Shown here in pieces: positions 44,401-52,094 of a stretch of DNA of 64,000 nt. The notes beneath the pieces are model-generated. The model had not been told where the DNA came from. It ran no database searches and saw only the letters and a program-made list of their open reading frames with translations. The stretch spans positions 29,816 to 93,815 of the forward strand of contig NZ_CANTKB010000016.1 of NCBI RefSeq assembly GCF_947654165.1. The letters are read 5' to 3'. The stretch comes from an uncultured Blautia sp. (lineage in GTDB: Bacteria > Bacillota > Clostridia > Lachnospirales > Lachnospiraceae). The translations under genes and the position numbers were made by a program. Within the stretch, counting starts at the first letter, position 1, and every line of letters begins with the position of its first letter.

Positions 44401-44801
44401 ACGATCAGGTTTCTGCTGATCTGGTACTTCGGATGTGCCTCATTGACCGGCTCCACATAGTAGACGGCTTTATAGCTGTCTGCATGGTCTGCAGCAAAAT
44501 CCTTCCCCTCTCCATTCTTAGCTTCCTCAAAAGTGACTTTCACTTTTTTGTCATCTTTGATCTCCAGCCCGGTAAAATCACAGGTGACATCAAATTTACT
44601 GCCAACAGTAATTTCATAATCTTTGGCTTTTACCACCTCATCTTCGTCCAGCAGGTCCTTGACCTCTTCATAAAGGGGCGGCTTTTCTTCCGCTTTGGGT
44701 TCTGCCGCATAGGCTGTCATGGGCGATAACACTGTGGATAACAGCGTCATCCCTGCCAGAAATCCGGATACGAGTCTCCTTAAATTTCCTGTTCTTCTCA
44801 T
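38433..44801 (-). CDS. Giant LPXTG-like surface protein: thioester domain plus about 14 Cna_B/SpaA modules
   Basis: 2122 residues. Signal peptide ending MTAYAA (~33), an acidic Ser/Thr/Glu-rich stretch (~120-250), then an adhesin thioester-type domain (~265-550) with VTATAYCVQPSKPG supplying the candidate Cys and NSTGQALAMELYNYC a candidate Gln. About fourteen SpaA/Cna_B-like beta modules follow, each starting with patterns such as VTVEKQDAENGAVVAGAVFG or VEITKSDITTGTELDGASLK and often ending in a conserved Glu, consistent with intramolecular isopeptide bonds. The C-terminus has NPKTG, a membrane helix and RRKRKRK. ATG with GAGAGGAC ahead. The element's class B sortase probably anchors it. 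Likely role: adhesion to host or to a mating partner. Confidence 0.88.
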   Translation of the reverse strand: MRRTGNLRRLVSGFLAGMTLLSTVLSPMTAYAAEPKAEEKPPLYEEVKDLLDEDEVVKAKDYEITVGSKFDVTCDFTGLEIKDDKKVKVTFEEAKNGEGKDFAADHADSYKAVYYVEPVNEAHPKYQISRNLIVKEAETEVQAASEGGGEDAGSGGTEETADDGEADSQTLSVEESETAETETSTETEAATESVTETESETVESSEVLPEEELDAALEESEEQETVDPETGLSVSDVLEQGEEQGIDMLSLEEGETVQFQAQALFASARSTTSVSVTRGAYYYYADYGLGSYLTAPYTVKFGDVTATAYCVQPSKPGPGDGTYTITKLSDGKTLAKVCYYGTKASGDEGFFAEKHPDFSTGKRFIITHLAAAYANGSSDAFSGTNSTGQALAMELYNYCVSQPEIPDVAMSFSNAKVKAYIDGNSQRTEEITFKADVLQTITMKLPSGVKFHNVSTGKTSAAGASVEVSGGTKFYLSAPLTQAEDVSGSWAVTMKGSITKDYSAYKITTGSSTQDLALVFGEGVTDEKYVDFSVEWVKMAKIEIVKKDAGSNAKVAGAVYGIYSDEAGKNLIAKMPATDANGASSITIEKTQNTVYLKEISVPNGYVLDTKAYGINLVIGGTTKKDVTDKEQFADLTVYKEGEVLTGASVTDSGVVFQYTKQRLKGAVYNVYAGADIKAADGRVIFQKGALVKEGLTTGEDGSATLKNLHLGTYVVTETKAPADYVCKGESKTVTLSYAGQNVEVAVGNVTFANDRQKASVSVLKQDDTTKNPLSGGIYGLYAAEDIAGVSGNVVVRKDTLIEKATTGNDGNAVYQADLPINHSYYVKELQAPVNYFRNSEDVFSFRFQYTNDKQASVAFTHTFENERVNATIHLVKKDKETGRETQGDAAFEGAVYGVYARENIIHPDGKTGILYKAGSQVATMTVDKKGDASVEDLYLGKYYVKEITPPTGYLIDEGAYDLECSYEGDLVKTVERSTESSEQVMKQPFQVIKAANNGKTDADLLKGAGFTAYLKSSLKTNPDGSYDFASSKPVVLTADGKTEMFTDAKGYACSIPLPYGTYLVKETTTPHNYKPVDDFIVTISENHPDEPQIWRILLDDEFKAKLKIVKKDDETKRPVLVAGTEFKIYDLDHKKYVEQVTTYPITVTHKSYFTDSQGYLILPNNLSIGHYRIEEVTAPDGYTLNQNYVEIAVDSNTAYQVDSVSGDVVIEVDYENHPVKGKLTVYKKGEMLAGFNKDFIYKEQFLKDAVFEVYAAEDIYSPDYQKDAAGNRIVVYAKDTLVTTITTGEDGMAVAENLPLGAYRVAEKTAPEGFVLNPEDSEVVFVYEGQDTPVVEQEVTVGDERQKVAVTVEKQDAENGAVVAGAVFGIYNKEDITTDGKVIVEADTLLQEMTSDEKGQAGCTLDLPLGSYYVKELKAPAGFVSSNEVLYFDASYQGQDVETVVLEAVKKNQPTTVEITKSDITTGTELDGASLKVLDKDGNVVDEWTSVKDAPHVIKRLVAGETYTLREEFAPYGYLKATDITFTVEDNGDVQKIEMKDEVPTGLLIINKKGEFLDKVTLLDNAKGTVEHLFEYITGSLTEVTFNVYAAEDIKAADGVSEDYFKADELVGTITTDTNGIAQLGDLPVGKYYVKETETAHGYVLDGEPKFVDLSYRDQDTPVVTYDEAWQNNRQKVKVTVLKKEKDTERVLAGGIFGLFTREDIKNAGGDVLMETDTLIELKTTDENGQITFTADLPVDGNYYVKELYAPDGFVTTNEEQDFTFEYAGADQAEVSYDFTFENEATTVELTKSDLTTGDELPGAHLKVTDEDGNVVDEWVSTEEAHVIKELVVGKTYTMTETKPADGYVTAESIELTIENTAEIQKHEMKDDVTKVQISKTDIAGDQEIPGAKLTILDENDQVVESWTSTEEPHYVEKLPIGRYTLREEQAPKGFILTADVSFEVKDTGEIQTVVMKDDATKGKVILNKTDKETGEPLKGVEFELRDSKGKVLETLKTDAAGHAESILYEIADYKDGKYAGEKKYYLVETKTLDGYTLDKTEHEVVFAYKDDSTPIVEVTFDLTNDKPEVPQTTEGTPGTPSAGNPKTGDETNLWLPVVLLAVSVSGIAGLLAARRKRKRK

Positions 44802-44830
44802 AGATCATGTCCTCTCTTTCATTTTTTTAT

Positions 44831-44857
44831 GAAAACAGACAGCCTTCTGGCTGCCTG
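44831..44857 (-). terminator. Terminator after topoisomerase gene
   Basis: Minus strand CAGGCAGCC, four-base loop, GGCTGTCTG, then TTTTC. Located between the topoisomerase stop and the surface protein start. Confidence 0.78.
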
Positions 44858-44865
44858 GTCCTCAA

Positions 44866-46938
44866 CTAACGCTGGGGAAAATGCAGGTTAAACTGTGCTT
44901 TTCCCTCACCATCGGCTACCATTTCAACAGTAGCTTCATAACTTTTCCCGGTTCTTTTCGATACCAGGTCTTTGTAATGGACTTTGCCTTTCTTCAGGAA
45001 TTTTTTTGCCGTTGCTTTGTCCATCTTCTTCCCCTGGCTTGCAAGGAAATGGTCATCCTTCCACAAAGAAAAGCGGCATTCCTTCCCGGTACAGTAATAA
45101 TTCTTCTTACCTTCCCGCACATCACTGCCGCAGACCGGACATTTCCCGATCACTTCTCCCCTTGCTGTTCCCGGAAAACGGCTGCTCTCCTCCTCAGAAA
45201 TCGAATGGTAACGGGAAATCAGTTCTCCCAGCATATCTGTAATCCCATTCAGGAAATGCTCTGCCGTCTCTGTCCCCTGTGCGATATGGTTTAATGCCAT
45301 CTCCCACTCTGCTGTCATCTTCGGGGACTTAATCTCATTCGGAAGGACTGTGACCAGGACATTCCCCGCATCTGTCGGCACCAGATTCTTCTTTTCCCGT
45401 TTTACAAAGCCGGACTGGATGAGTTTTTCAATGATCCCGGCTCTCGTTGCCGGTGTTCCCAGACCTTTCTTTTCCGTATCCTCTGTCAGTTCTTCATTGC
45501 CTGCCCTCTCCATCGCCGCAAGAAGAGTGTCTTCTGTATACTGGCGGGGAGGCTGGGTAAAGTTTTCTGAAACAGAAGTGCTGCACGGACCGATATTCCT
45601 TCCAAGGTAAAGGTCAAACTCTGCTTCCTGCTCCGGTTCCCTGACATCCAAAAACTGTTTCAGTTTCTTCTCTATCGCCTGGAACCCTTCCTGCTTTGTC
45701 TTCCTTGCATTGAAATAAAACGTATGGAAGTTGCAGGTCAGCTGGCACTTATGGGTCTCATAAATATAGGCATCTGCCGTTGCGGTGAGTACTCTGGCAC
45801 TGATCAGATACAGGATGTTCCTCTCCTTTTCTTTCAGCTTCTGAAGGTCTGCTTTCTCCACTTCCGAAGTGGGGATAATTGCATGATGATCTGATACCCT
45901 GTTGGAGTTCAGTACTTTGGAGACCTCCGGTTCATACTCCATCCCCTCTGCGAAAGGCATCCTGGATAACAGCACCTGAATAAGCTGTTTCGTACTTTCC
46001 CCCATCTCATCCGTCAGATACTGGCTGTCTGTCCTGGGATACGTCACCAGCTTCTTTTCATACATTTCCTGCACTGCGTCCAGCGTCTGCTGTGCCGTAT
46101 AACCAAAGATCCGGTTGGCATCCCTCTGAAGCGACGTCAGGTCATACAGTTTCGGGGAGCGGACCGTCTTTGTCTGGATATCTTCTTTCTCCACCTGGCA
46201 CATACGTTCACTACAGTCCGAAGCCACCTTGTCTGCTTCCTCTTTTTTCTGGAAATGACCGGAAACTGCATCAAACTCCCCGAATGTTAAGTGGGCTACA
46301 TAGTATTTTTCTTTTACAAACTCCTTCACCTTCTGGTTCCTGTCCACGATCATGGCAAGGGTCGGGGTCTGCACCCTGCCCACTTTCAGGTTCTGGTTAT
46401 AAAGGACAGAGAAAAGACGGCTCGCATTGATCCCCACCAGCCAGTCTGCTTTTGCCCTGCATAAGGCTGACTGATAAAGGTCTTCATAACACGAACCGTC
46501 TTTCAACGATTTAAACCCTTCTTTAATTGCACGCTCTTCCATGGAGGAGATCCAGAGCCTTTTGACCGGCTTTTTGCATCCTGCCTGCTCATAGACCAGA
46601 CGGAAGATCAGCTCTCCTTCCCTTCCGGCATCTGTGGCACAGATGACCTCATCCACTTTTTTGCTGTTCATCAGTTTCTTTAAAATCTGGAACTGCCTCT
46701 TTGTCCCGTCAAGGACTTTCCTTTTCCATTCTTCCGGTATAATCGGGAGGTCTTCATATCTCCATTTTTTGTAACGTTCATCATATTCCGATGCGTCACA
46801 AAAAGCTACCAGATGCCCGACGCACCACGAAACCAGATACTCCTTTCCCTCTACATATCCATCCTTCCGTTCTCTGGCTCCGACCACCTTCGCCAGAGCC
46901 ATCGCAACAGACGGCTTTTCAGCAATCACTAACTTCAT
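44866..46938 (-). CDS. topB: DNA topoisomerase III (type IA), conjugative-element type
   Basis: About 690 residues. TOPRIM domain at the N-terminus (KLVIAEKPSVAMALAKVVGA; CATDAGREGELIFRLVYEQA with the DxDxE-like acidic cluster), the active-site Tyr in LVTYPRTDSQYLTDEM (~300), SDHHAIIPT, and GLGTPATRAGIIEKLIQSGF. A C-terminal four-Cys zinc-ribbon-like region is present (GKCPVCGSDV ... YYCTGKECRF). The start was placed at KLVIAEKPS because the catalytic domain begins there; the longer frame would add an unrelated leader overlapping the methyltransferase gene. Such TopB copies are a standard component of CTn-like elements and probably handle DNA supercoiling during transfer or replication. Confidence 0.94.
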   Translation of the reverse strand: MKLVIAEKPSVAMALAKVVGARERKDGYVEGKEYLVSWCVGHLVAFCDASEYDERYKKWRYEDLPIIPEEWKRKVLDGTKRQFQILKKLMNSKKVDEVICATDAGREGELIFRLVYEQAGCKKPVKRLWISSMEERAIKEGFKSLKDGSCYEDLYQSALCRAKADWLVGINASRLFSVLYNQNLKVGRVQTPTLAMIVDRNQKVKEFVKEKYYVAHLTFGEFDAVSGHFQKKEEADKVASDCSERMCQVEKEDIQTKTVRSPKLYDLTSLQRDANRIFGYTAQQTLDAVQEMYEKKLVTYPRTDSQYLTDEMGESTKQLIQVLLSRMPFAEGMEYEPEVSKVLNSNRVSDHHAIIPTSEVEKADLQKLKEKERNILYLISARVLTATADAYIYETHKCQLTCNFHTFYFNARKTKQEGFQAIEKKLKQFLDVREPEQEAEFDLYLGRNIGPCSTSVSENFTQPPRQYTEDTLLAAMERAGNEELTEDTEKKGLGTPATRAGIIEKLIQSGFVKREKKNLVPTDAGNVLVTVLPNEIKSPKMTAEWEMALNHIAQGTETAEHFLNGITDMLGELISRYHSISEEESSRFPGTARGEVIGKCPVCGSDVREGKKNYYCTGKECRFSLWKDDHFLASQGKKMDKATAKKFLKKGKVHYKDLVSKRTGKSYEATVEMVADGEGKAQFNLHFPQR

Positions 46939-46939
46939 C

Positions 46940-47509
46940 TCACTCTTCCTTTCTGCTCTCCATTTCAATATCGGATTCGACTTCATTCCCCCAGACATCC
47001 CATCCGGGCGTCTTCTGCCTGGCAAACAGCTCAATGCGGGGAACATCCCCCATCAGCTGTACGATCCTCTCCCTTGCTTCCTGCGGCTTTTTGCTGTGCT
47101 CCTCGATGTGGGAGACAATCACCTGATGGACTCCGGCAGACTGCCGTTTCGGTGAACCTCTGGTTGCCATGACACAGAATTCGGCATTGCTCCTTGTCCA
47201 GTACCCCATTCCCCAGAACAGGCTGTCCGCTTTCTTATTCTGCTTGATCCAGACAAAAGCAATAGTCTTATACTGGAATCCCCATGCCTGCAGGACGGTA
47301 AGCCCTTCCAGCAGGCACGGGATCGTCACCCATAAAAACAGGGCACAGTCTTTTTCTGCAATCTCCGCCACCGGCAGGGCACGGATCTCATCAATCCCCA
47401 TTGTGGGGTAATGGCTCTCTGCACTCCGCCCTAATCCTTTTTTGGAATACACACGGTACTGCCACGGCGGGTCTGCGTAAATAACCGGATATTTTTTCAT
47501 CTGCATCAA
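46940..47509 (-). CDS. MT-A70 family adenine methyltransferase
   Basis: 189 residues. Catalytic DPPW in YADPPWQYRVYSKKGLGRSA, followed by ESHYPTMGIDEIRALPV, CALFLWVTIPCLLEGLTVLQ, WIKQNKKADSLFWGMGYWTR and the terminal IELFARQKTPGWDVWGNEVE, the full MT-A70 core. In mobile elements and phages these enzymes are thought to modify adenines in DNA to evade restriction. It abuts topB and follows the DUF4366 gene by nine bases, so it is co-transcribed with transfer genes. Target sequence unknown. Confidence 0.92.
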   Translation of the reverse strand: MMQMKKYPVIYADPPWQYRVYSKKGLGRSAESHYPTMGIDEIRALPVAEIAEKDCALFLWVTIPCLLEGLTVLQAWGFQYKTIAFVWIKQNKKADSLFWGMGYWTRSNAEFCVMATRGSPKRQSAGVHQVIVSHIEEHSKKPQEARERIVQLMGDVPRIELFARQKTPGWDVWGNEVESDIEMESRKEE

Positions 47510-47518
47510 AACACCCCA

Positions 47519-48901
47519 TTATGATTCCTCCTCATCTTCCAGGACTTCCTCCGGATCCTCTTCCTCCGGAAGTGTCTCTTCTTCCGCATCATCCGTCTCC
47601 TCAGGCTCTTCCGCTTCTTCGGTCTCATCGTCCTCGTATTCATCCTCATCATCGTATTCATGCTTCGGCTTATAGACCTTGAAGTAATATCCGGCACCTA
47701 ACGCACCGGCAGCTGCCAGCCCGATCAGAAGATAGGAACCAACCGGGGATTTATCCTCTGGCATCTGCACTTCCTCTGTTTCCTGCTCTTCCTCTTCCGG
47801 CTCCTGCGTCGGCTCCGGTTCCTCTGTTTCCGGTTCTGCATACACGGTATCCACTTCCGGGAGAGTTACCGTATCGGAAAGCGTAAAGTTCATCAGGTCT
47901 TTTTCACTGACTTCCGTCAGGAAATACACATTGTCCTGTGACTTGGAATTATCAATGACCAGATAAAACACCTTGCCGCTTTTGGTGGAAATGGTGTAAA
48001 ACTCTTTCGTCCCTTCTGTTGCTGTCTGGGTAATGTTTTCTGCATCTTCCCCGGATGCTGCCAGTTCTTCTTCAATCCCCGTCACAGTACGGTCATCCAC
48101 GGTTCCCCTTGCCTCCGTCGGTTCCGATGCCTGTGCATCCTGCGGAAGCGGAGATGTGGTCGCTTCTTCCGTTGTAGAAGCAGTGCCCGTGGTACTCATA
48201 TCGTTGTTCGCTGTATTCTGCTGTTGTGCCTGACGCACCGCCCATTCATAATACGGGTTCTGGAGGGTGTACTTATCGGAAGTATTCCCGGCACCATCCG
48301 TCACTGTGATCTCAATCTGCTTTGTGGTAAAGTCTTTCTGTGTGAGCTGGATCTTCAGTTTTCCATCCGAAAGGTCCGTATAGGTAGTCCCGTTGACGGT
48401 TACCGCAGAGATCCCGGATACCGCATCATTTCCCTGGATGGTCAGCACACCATCCGTGAGGGAAGCAGAAAGGGTTGGTTTTTCCGTATCATAACAGCGG
48501 ATGGAACGGTTCTGTTCATACACCGTTCCTTCTGCATCTGTCACCCGCACATAAACCGTCTGGTTTCCGTTGATGGTAATGCTTCTGGACTCTGTAACAT
48601 CCTGCCAGCTCCCATCTTTTCCAGCCTTTGCTTCGATTTTTGCGACTTTGAAGCCTTCCCCCATCTGGCTGGCATCTACAGTAATGGAAACGGATGTATC
48701 TCCCTGTTTCCACCCGTCCGGCTTTTCAATGGCGATGGCAGGGTTCGTGTTCTCCGCCGCATAAATGCTCTGGGCAGAAAAAAACGGGGTTGCCATACAT
48801 AAAAATGTGGTAACTGCAAAAATTCCTCTTTTCACGTTACTGCCCCATTTCCTGTGCTTCCCCGGTGCCCCCTGTTCTTTCATTTTCTCTAAATTCATCA
48901 T
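47519..48901 (-). CDS. DUF4366 (CD1107-type) membrane-anchored transfer protein
   Basis: 460 residues: an N-terminal hydrophobic signal/anchor (~25-45, ending in SIYAAEN), Ig-like extracellular modules (~55-215, with ITVTDGAGNTSDKYTLQNPY), a Thr/Ser-rich spacer, a conserved GTKEFYTISTKSGKVFYLVI segment (~300), an acidic spacer, a C-terminal membrane helix (SYLLIGLAAAGALGAGYYF, ~385-404) and an extremely acidic tail. This is the CD1107 family found next to DUF4315 and the wall hydrolase in CTn-like elements. The start has AGGAGG twelve bases ahead and overlaps DUF4315; an internal GTG (KRGIFAVTTFL) would place the signal peptide at the very N-terminus and is a serious alternative. Confidence 0.86.
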   Translation of the reverse strand: MMNLEKMKEQGAPGKHRKWGSNVKRGIFAVTTFLCMATPFFSAQSIYAAENTNPAIAIEKPDGWKQGDTSVSITVDASQMGEGFKVAKIEAKAGKDGSWQDVTESRSITINGNQTVYVRVTDAEGTVYEQNRSIRCYDTEKPTLSASLTDGVLTIQGNDAVSGISAVTVNGTTYTDLSDGKLKIQLTQKDFTTKQIEITVTDGAGNTSDKYTLQNPYYEWAVRQAQQQNTANNDMSTTGTASTTEEATTSPLPQDAQASEPTEARGTVDDRTVTGIEEELAASGEDAENITQTATEGTKEFYTISTKSGKVFYLVIDNSKSQDNVYFLTEVSEKDLMNFTLSDTVTLPEVDTVYAEPETEEPEPTQEPEEEEQETEEVQMPEDKSPVGSYLLIGLAAAGALGAGYYFKVYKPKHEYDDEDEYEDDETEEAEEPEETDDAEEETLPEEEDPEEVLEDEEES

Positions 48902-49157
48902 CAGCTCTTGTTTCCTCCTTCTGGAATCCTGCCAGTGTCGGCAGTTCCGTTTTCATTCTTTCCCGGAACGCATTCAGTTCCGGTATGGTCATATCCATGC
49001 CACGGATGATCCGCACGATCTCCAGGTTCTCTGCTTCTGTCTTTGCCGCTTCCGCAGCCTTAAACCGCTTCAGGTCTGCCTCATACCGTGCCCTGGATGT
49101 CTCCATTTTTTCCTTTGCCTTTTCATAATCGGCAACTGCTTTTTCAAGGCTCTTCAT
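48837..49157 (-). CDS. DUF4315 family protein
   Basis: 106 residues, soluble, strongly coiled (SLEKAVADYEKAKEKMETSR, KRFKAAEAAKTEAENLEIVR), followed by IIRGMDMTIPELNAFRERMK, the conserved core of DUF4315. ATG with GGAAAGGAGCAGT ahead. It lies in the invariant order hydrolase, DUF4315, DUF4366 of this element family. Role in conjugation is unknown; the shape suggests a small scaffold. Confidence 0.88.
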   Translation of the reverse strand: MKSLEKAVADYEKAKEKMETSRARYEADLKRFKAAEAAKTEAENLEIVRIIRGMDMTIPELNAFRERMKTELPTLAGFQKEETRADDEFRENERTGGTGEAQEMGQ

Positions 49158-49170
49158 ACTGCTCCTTTCC

Positions 49171-49196
49171 GGGCGGCAGGATCACCGCCCTTTTTT
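49171..49196. repeat. GC-rich hairpin between hydrolase and DUF4315 genes
   Basis: GGGCGG, eight-base loop, CCGCCC and a T-run on the plus strand. In the direction of the genes it is preceded by A and not followed by T, so it is not a terminator for them; it could stabilise mRNA or modulate DUF4315 translation. Confidence 0.4.
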
Positions 49197-51981
49197 ACCA
49201 TCTTCCAAATCCATAAAAATGGCTCTGCCAGTAGGATGAATAAATGGATGTGTACTGTACCGGATGCCCGCAGTGGATCATCTGCCCGCCGCCTACATAG
49301 ATACCGATATGCGTTACCGGCACACCTGCATCATAGGTTCCGGTAAAAAAGATCAAATCTCCCGGCTGGACATCGGACTCTGATACCGGTGTACAGATAT
49401 CATAAAGCCCCTGGGCGGTCAGCCTTCCGGTATTCCTTACCCCTGAATTGGTCAGGCAGTAGCTTACAAATCCGGAACAGTCGAACCCGCTTGGCGAATA
49501 TCCGCCCCATACATACGGGGTTCCCAGATATCTGGCTGCTTCCTGCAGAAGCCTCTGTGCTGCTTCACTGGTGTATTCATTTCCACCAAAGATCGCCCCT
49601 TCTCCTGTTTCCAGATAAAAGATGGGGTTCATCCGCTCCCCGTTTTTTAGAAGTTCCATGTGGAGATGGCTTCCTGTGGAATTGCCGGTATTTCCTGCAA
49701 GCCCTATCACATCCCCTTTGGTAATGGCATCCCCGGAAGAAACGCTTCTGCTTTTCAGATGTGCATACCGAAGTTCATAGCCTTTACTGTCTTTGATCAC
49801 CACATAATTGCCATAGCTGTCATTATACGCAGAGGTTGTTACCGTACCGGTCAGCCCTGCCAGTACTTCCGTACCTTCCGGCACTCCGATATCCACTCCA
49901 TTGTGGAGCTGGTTTGCACCGGAGATTGGATGGATCCGGTATCCGTAATAGCTGCTCACGTTGTAATACCAGTTGAAGTCAAATGGTGTCCCGAACATCT
50001 GCAGGTTGCCTTTTGTTTCATTGTAGGCTGAAAACAGTTCCCTCTGGAAAATCCCCAGACGGTTCTGGCAGATGCCCGTCAGGCTGCTGGAATTTAAGGT
50101 CACGTTCAGCACATCCACATCCCTGGTCCTAGTCACTTCCACTTCCCTGCTTCCATTCGCATCCGCAAGGAAGCATTCCCAGGTCTGGTGCCCATGTGCG
50201 GATGCCGCCGAGTGGCTGTCATAATACACATCAAACTGGACACCGTAACGGGCAAATGCCCCGGTGTCTTCTACCGTGTATTCCACACCATTCATGACCA
50301 CTTTTGTCCCCATTGGAACAAACGGGTTGGATGCATCTACCGCAAGGGTATGGTTCGCTGTCGGGTACACCCCGGATGCCGTCGGTCCTCCTGACCAGAT
50401 GCCGCAGCAGATTGGGCAGTTGCAGTAACCGCTCGTCACAACATTTCCAAGAGATTCCCCTACCCGCACTGTCGTTGTCTCCGTCACCGTCTCATTCACA
50501 GCTTCTGTCTCCAACTGATACTGGAGTGCAAACAGCCTGTCCAGTTCCGGCTTGACCTGTTCAAAGGTAAACTCTTCATATTTGGCAGACAGGTAGCTGA
50601 TTAAAACAAACGGGTCATGCTCAATCGGTCCGATATTGTACCGGTATTCGTCATGACCAGGCTCTTCCGCTTCCATCTGGTTGATTCTCTCCTGCAGGTT
50701 TGCTTCCAGCTGTGTGTAGTAAAGGTCTGCCTGCCGGATTGCCTCATCCGAAGAGATATAGCTGGTTCCGGTGTAATTGATCAGGCTCTGCATAAATGCC
50801 GAGGAACAGGACGTTACGCTGGTCATGATGAGGAACATCATCCCGATCAGGGCTGCGATGCTGATATAAACCTTCCGGTGTTCCTTGAAAAAGTTGGTAA
50901 CTTTGCCGCCGATCTTCTTGATATAGTCAATCGTGCCGACCGCTGCAGTCCCCATTGCCTGCTCACTCTGTTTTGCTTTGGCATATTCCTTTTTGATCCG
51001 TTGTTTCTGGATCAGCTTCTTCAAATAAGACCGTTCCTGATTTACGGAAGACTCTGCCGCAGCCTGTGCTGTTTTCTTTGCCTGATAAGCACTCGACCTG
51101 CTTTTTCTCCGGTTCCGCCTTCTGGCACTTTGCTGTTCCAGATGGTAAAGCCCCTCTGAACCTTCAGCTAAACTGTTTGTGCCTTCCACCGCTGCATTGC
51201 CATCATCATTTTTTCTGACCTGGCGGTGGACAGATACTGCCACAGCGGTGCCTGCTTTTTTGACAAGGGAAGCGTCTTTGGGGCTTTCCCCTTCAAATTT
51301 CAGCCGGCTTTTCTTTTTCGCCCCTGCACTTTCTGCATTTTCCTGATAGACCTTTTCTTTCATGGAATGCTTCTTTGGTGCGTTTTTCTTTTCTGTCTCC
51401 GTGTGGGCAAGCTTCTGGTTCCGCTTCTTCTGGGCATCATGGCGGAAATTTACACCGTCCGCATCCATCCGGTTCAGTTTGGCGGAAGAATCGCCATCCC
51501 TGACTGCCTCCGCCGTCTCCTCATAAGCAAACTTCAGTCTCTGCTTCTGCCCCGGCTTTTTACTGCCTCCGGTCTGTTTCTTTCTTGCATCTCCCCTTGA
51601 CTGGGCAAGGTCTGTATGCTTCTCCTGAAGTTTCCCACTGCCATTTTTCTTCTCTTCCAGTGACAGTTTGGAACCGGCACTGCCCTCTGCCTGTTCCCGG
51701 ATCATTTTTCTGGATTTTGCTTTATCTACCGTCTGTGCCTTTGCCGGTGCATCCCTGGAATTCTGCACAGAATGCCTGACCGGATCGCTGCTTTCCTCTT
51801 TGGCCCCTCTTCGGTTGGAAAGATCCAGCCCTTTTCCGGTATCCTTTTTTGACATCTGCACATCCCGGGTACGGCTGCTGACACGAACAGTGGATTTATC
51901 TGCCAGGTTTTCTTCCACCAGACCATCCTTTGTCATCTTCTGGACGGTTTTCTCCCTGGCTTTCATTCTCTGTTCTGCCAT
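49195..51981 (-). CDS. CD1108-type transfer protein with 3D, M23 and NlpC/P60 wall-hydrolase domains
   Basis: 928 residues. A very basic, low-complexity cytoplasmic part (~1-365), one membrane helix (~370-390, YISIAALIGMMFLIMTSVTS), then extracellular domains in order: a 3D-type domain (~520-605, CNCPICCGIWSGG ... VDASNPFVPMGTKVV, VQFDVYYDSHS), an M23 endopeptidase domain (~685-790, LHNGVDIG, GSHLHMEL) and an NlpC/P60 domain (~805-928, GFDCSGFVSYCL, THIGIYVGGGQMIHCG) with Cys/His catalytic residues. It is the VirB1-like peptidoglycan hydrolase of the conjugation machine. ATG with GAAGGAGGTAACAG ahead. Three wall-active modules plus a long basic inner tail is the family's usual form. Confidence 0.93.
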   Translation of the reverse strand: MAEQRMKAREKTVQKMTKDGLVEENLADKSTVRVSSRTRDVQMSKKDTGKGLDLSNRRGAKEESSDPVRHSVQNSRDAPAKAQTVDKAKSRKMIREQAEGSAGSKLSLEEKKNGSGKLQEKHTDLAQSRGDARKKQTGGSKKPGQKQRLKFAYEETAEAVRDGDSSAKLNRMDADGVNFRHDAQKKRNQKLAHTETEKKNAPKKHSMKEKVYQENAESAGAKKKSRLKFEGESPKDASLVKKAGTAVAVSVHRQVRKNDDGNAAVEGTNSLAEGSEGLYHLEQQSARRRNRRKSRSSAYQAKKTAQAAAESSVNQERSYLKKLIQKQRIKKEYAKAKQSEQAMGTAAVGTIDYIKKIGGKVTNFFKEHRKVYISIAALIGMMFLIMTSVTSCSSAFMQSLINYTGTSYISSDEAIRQADLYYTQLEANLQERINQMEAEEPGHDEYRYNIGPIEHDPFVLISYLSAKYEEFTFEQVKPELDRLFALQYQLETEAVNETVTETTTVRVGESLGNVVTSGYCNCPICCGIWSGGPTASGVYPTANHTLAVDASNPFVPMGTKVVMNGVEYTVEDTGAFARYGVQFDVYYDSHSAASAHGHQTWECFLADANGSREVEVTRTRDVDVLNVTLNSSSLTGICQNRLGIFQRELFSAYNETKGNLQMFGTPFDFNWYYNVSSYYGYRIHPISGANQLHNGVDIGVPEGTEVLAGLTGTVTTSAYNDSYGNYVVIKDSKGYELRYAHLKSRSVSSGDAITKGDVIGLAGNTGNSTGSHLHMELLKNGERMNPIFYLETGEGAIFGGNEYTSEAAQRLLQEAARYLGTPYVWGGYSPSGFDCSGFVSYCLTNSGVRNTGRLTAQGLYDICTPVSESDVQPGDLIFFTGTYDAGVPVTHIGIYVGGGQMIHCGHPVQYTSIYSSYWQSHFYGFGRW

Positions 51982-51993
51982 CTGTTACCTCCT

Positions 51994-52083
51994 TCATTTT
52001 TTCCCTGCCTGCACGATACAGGTAAGAACCAGACCACATACCATGCCTGCCGTAAATGTCAGAAAATATGCTAATACGTGCAT
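51994..52083 (-). CDS. DUF3789-type 29-aa membrane peptide
   Basis: ATG (AGGAGGAAAAACA ahead) to TGA, 29 codons: HVLAYFLTFTAGMVCGLVLT then CIVQAGKK. One transmembrane helix with a short basic tail, matching DUF3789 proteins that sit between virB4 and the wall-hydrolase gene in CTn/Tn1549-like elements. Probably a small subunit of the transfer channel. Confidence 0.8.
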   Translation of the reverse strand: MHVLAYFLTFTAGMVCGLVLTCIVQAGKK

Positions 52084-52094
52084 TGTTTTTCCTC

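Noticed and set aside
38433..44801. Assembly artefact or collapsed repeats in the giant surface protein
   Set aside because: The modules differ from one another throughout and the frame is open for 2122 codons with signal peptide and anchor at the ends, which fits a genuine modular adhesin.
49171..49196. Plus-strand rho-independent terminator
   Set aside because: Stem and T-run look convincing on the plus strand, but there is no plus-strand gene for many kilobases; kept only as a hairpin.
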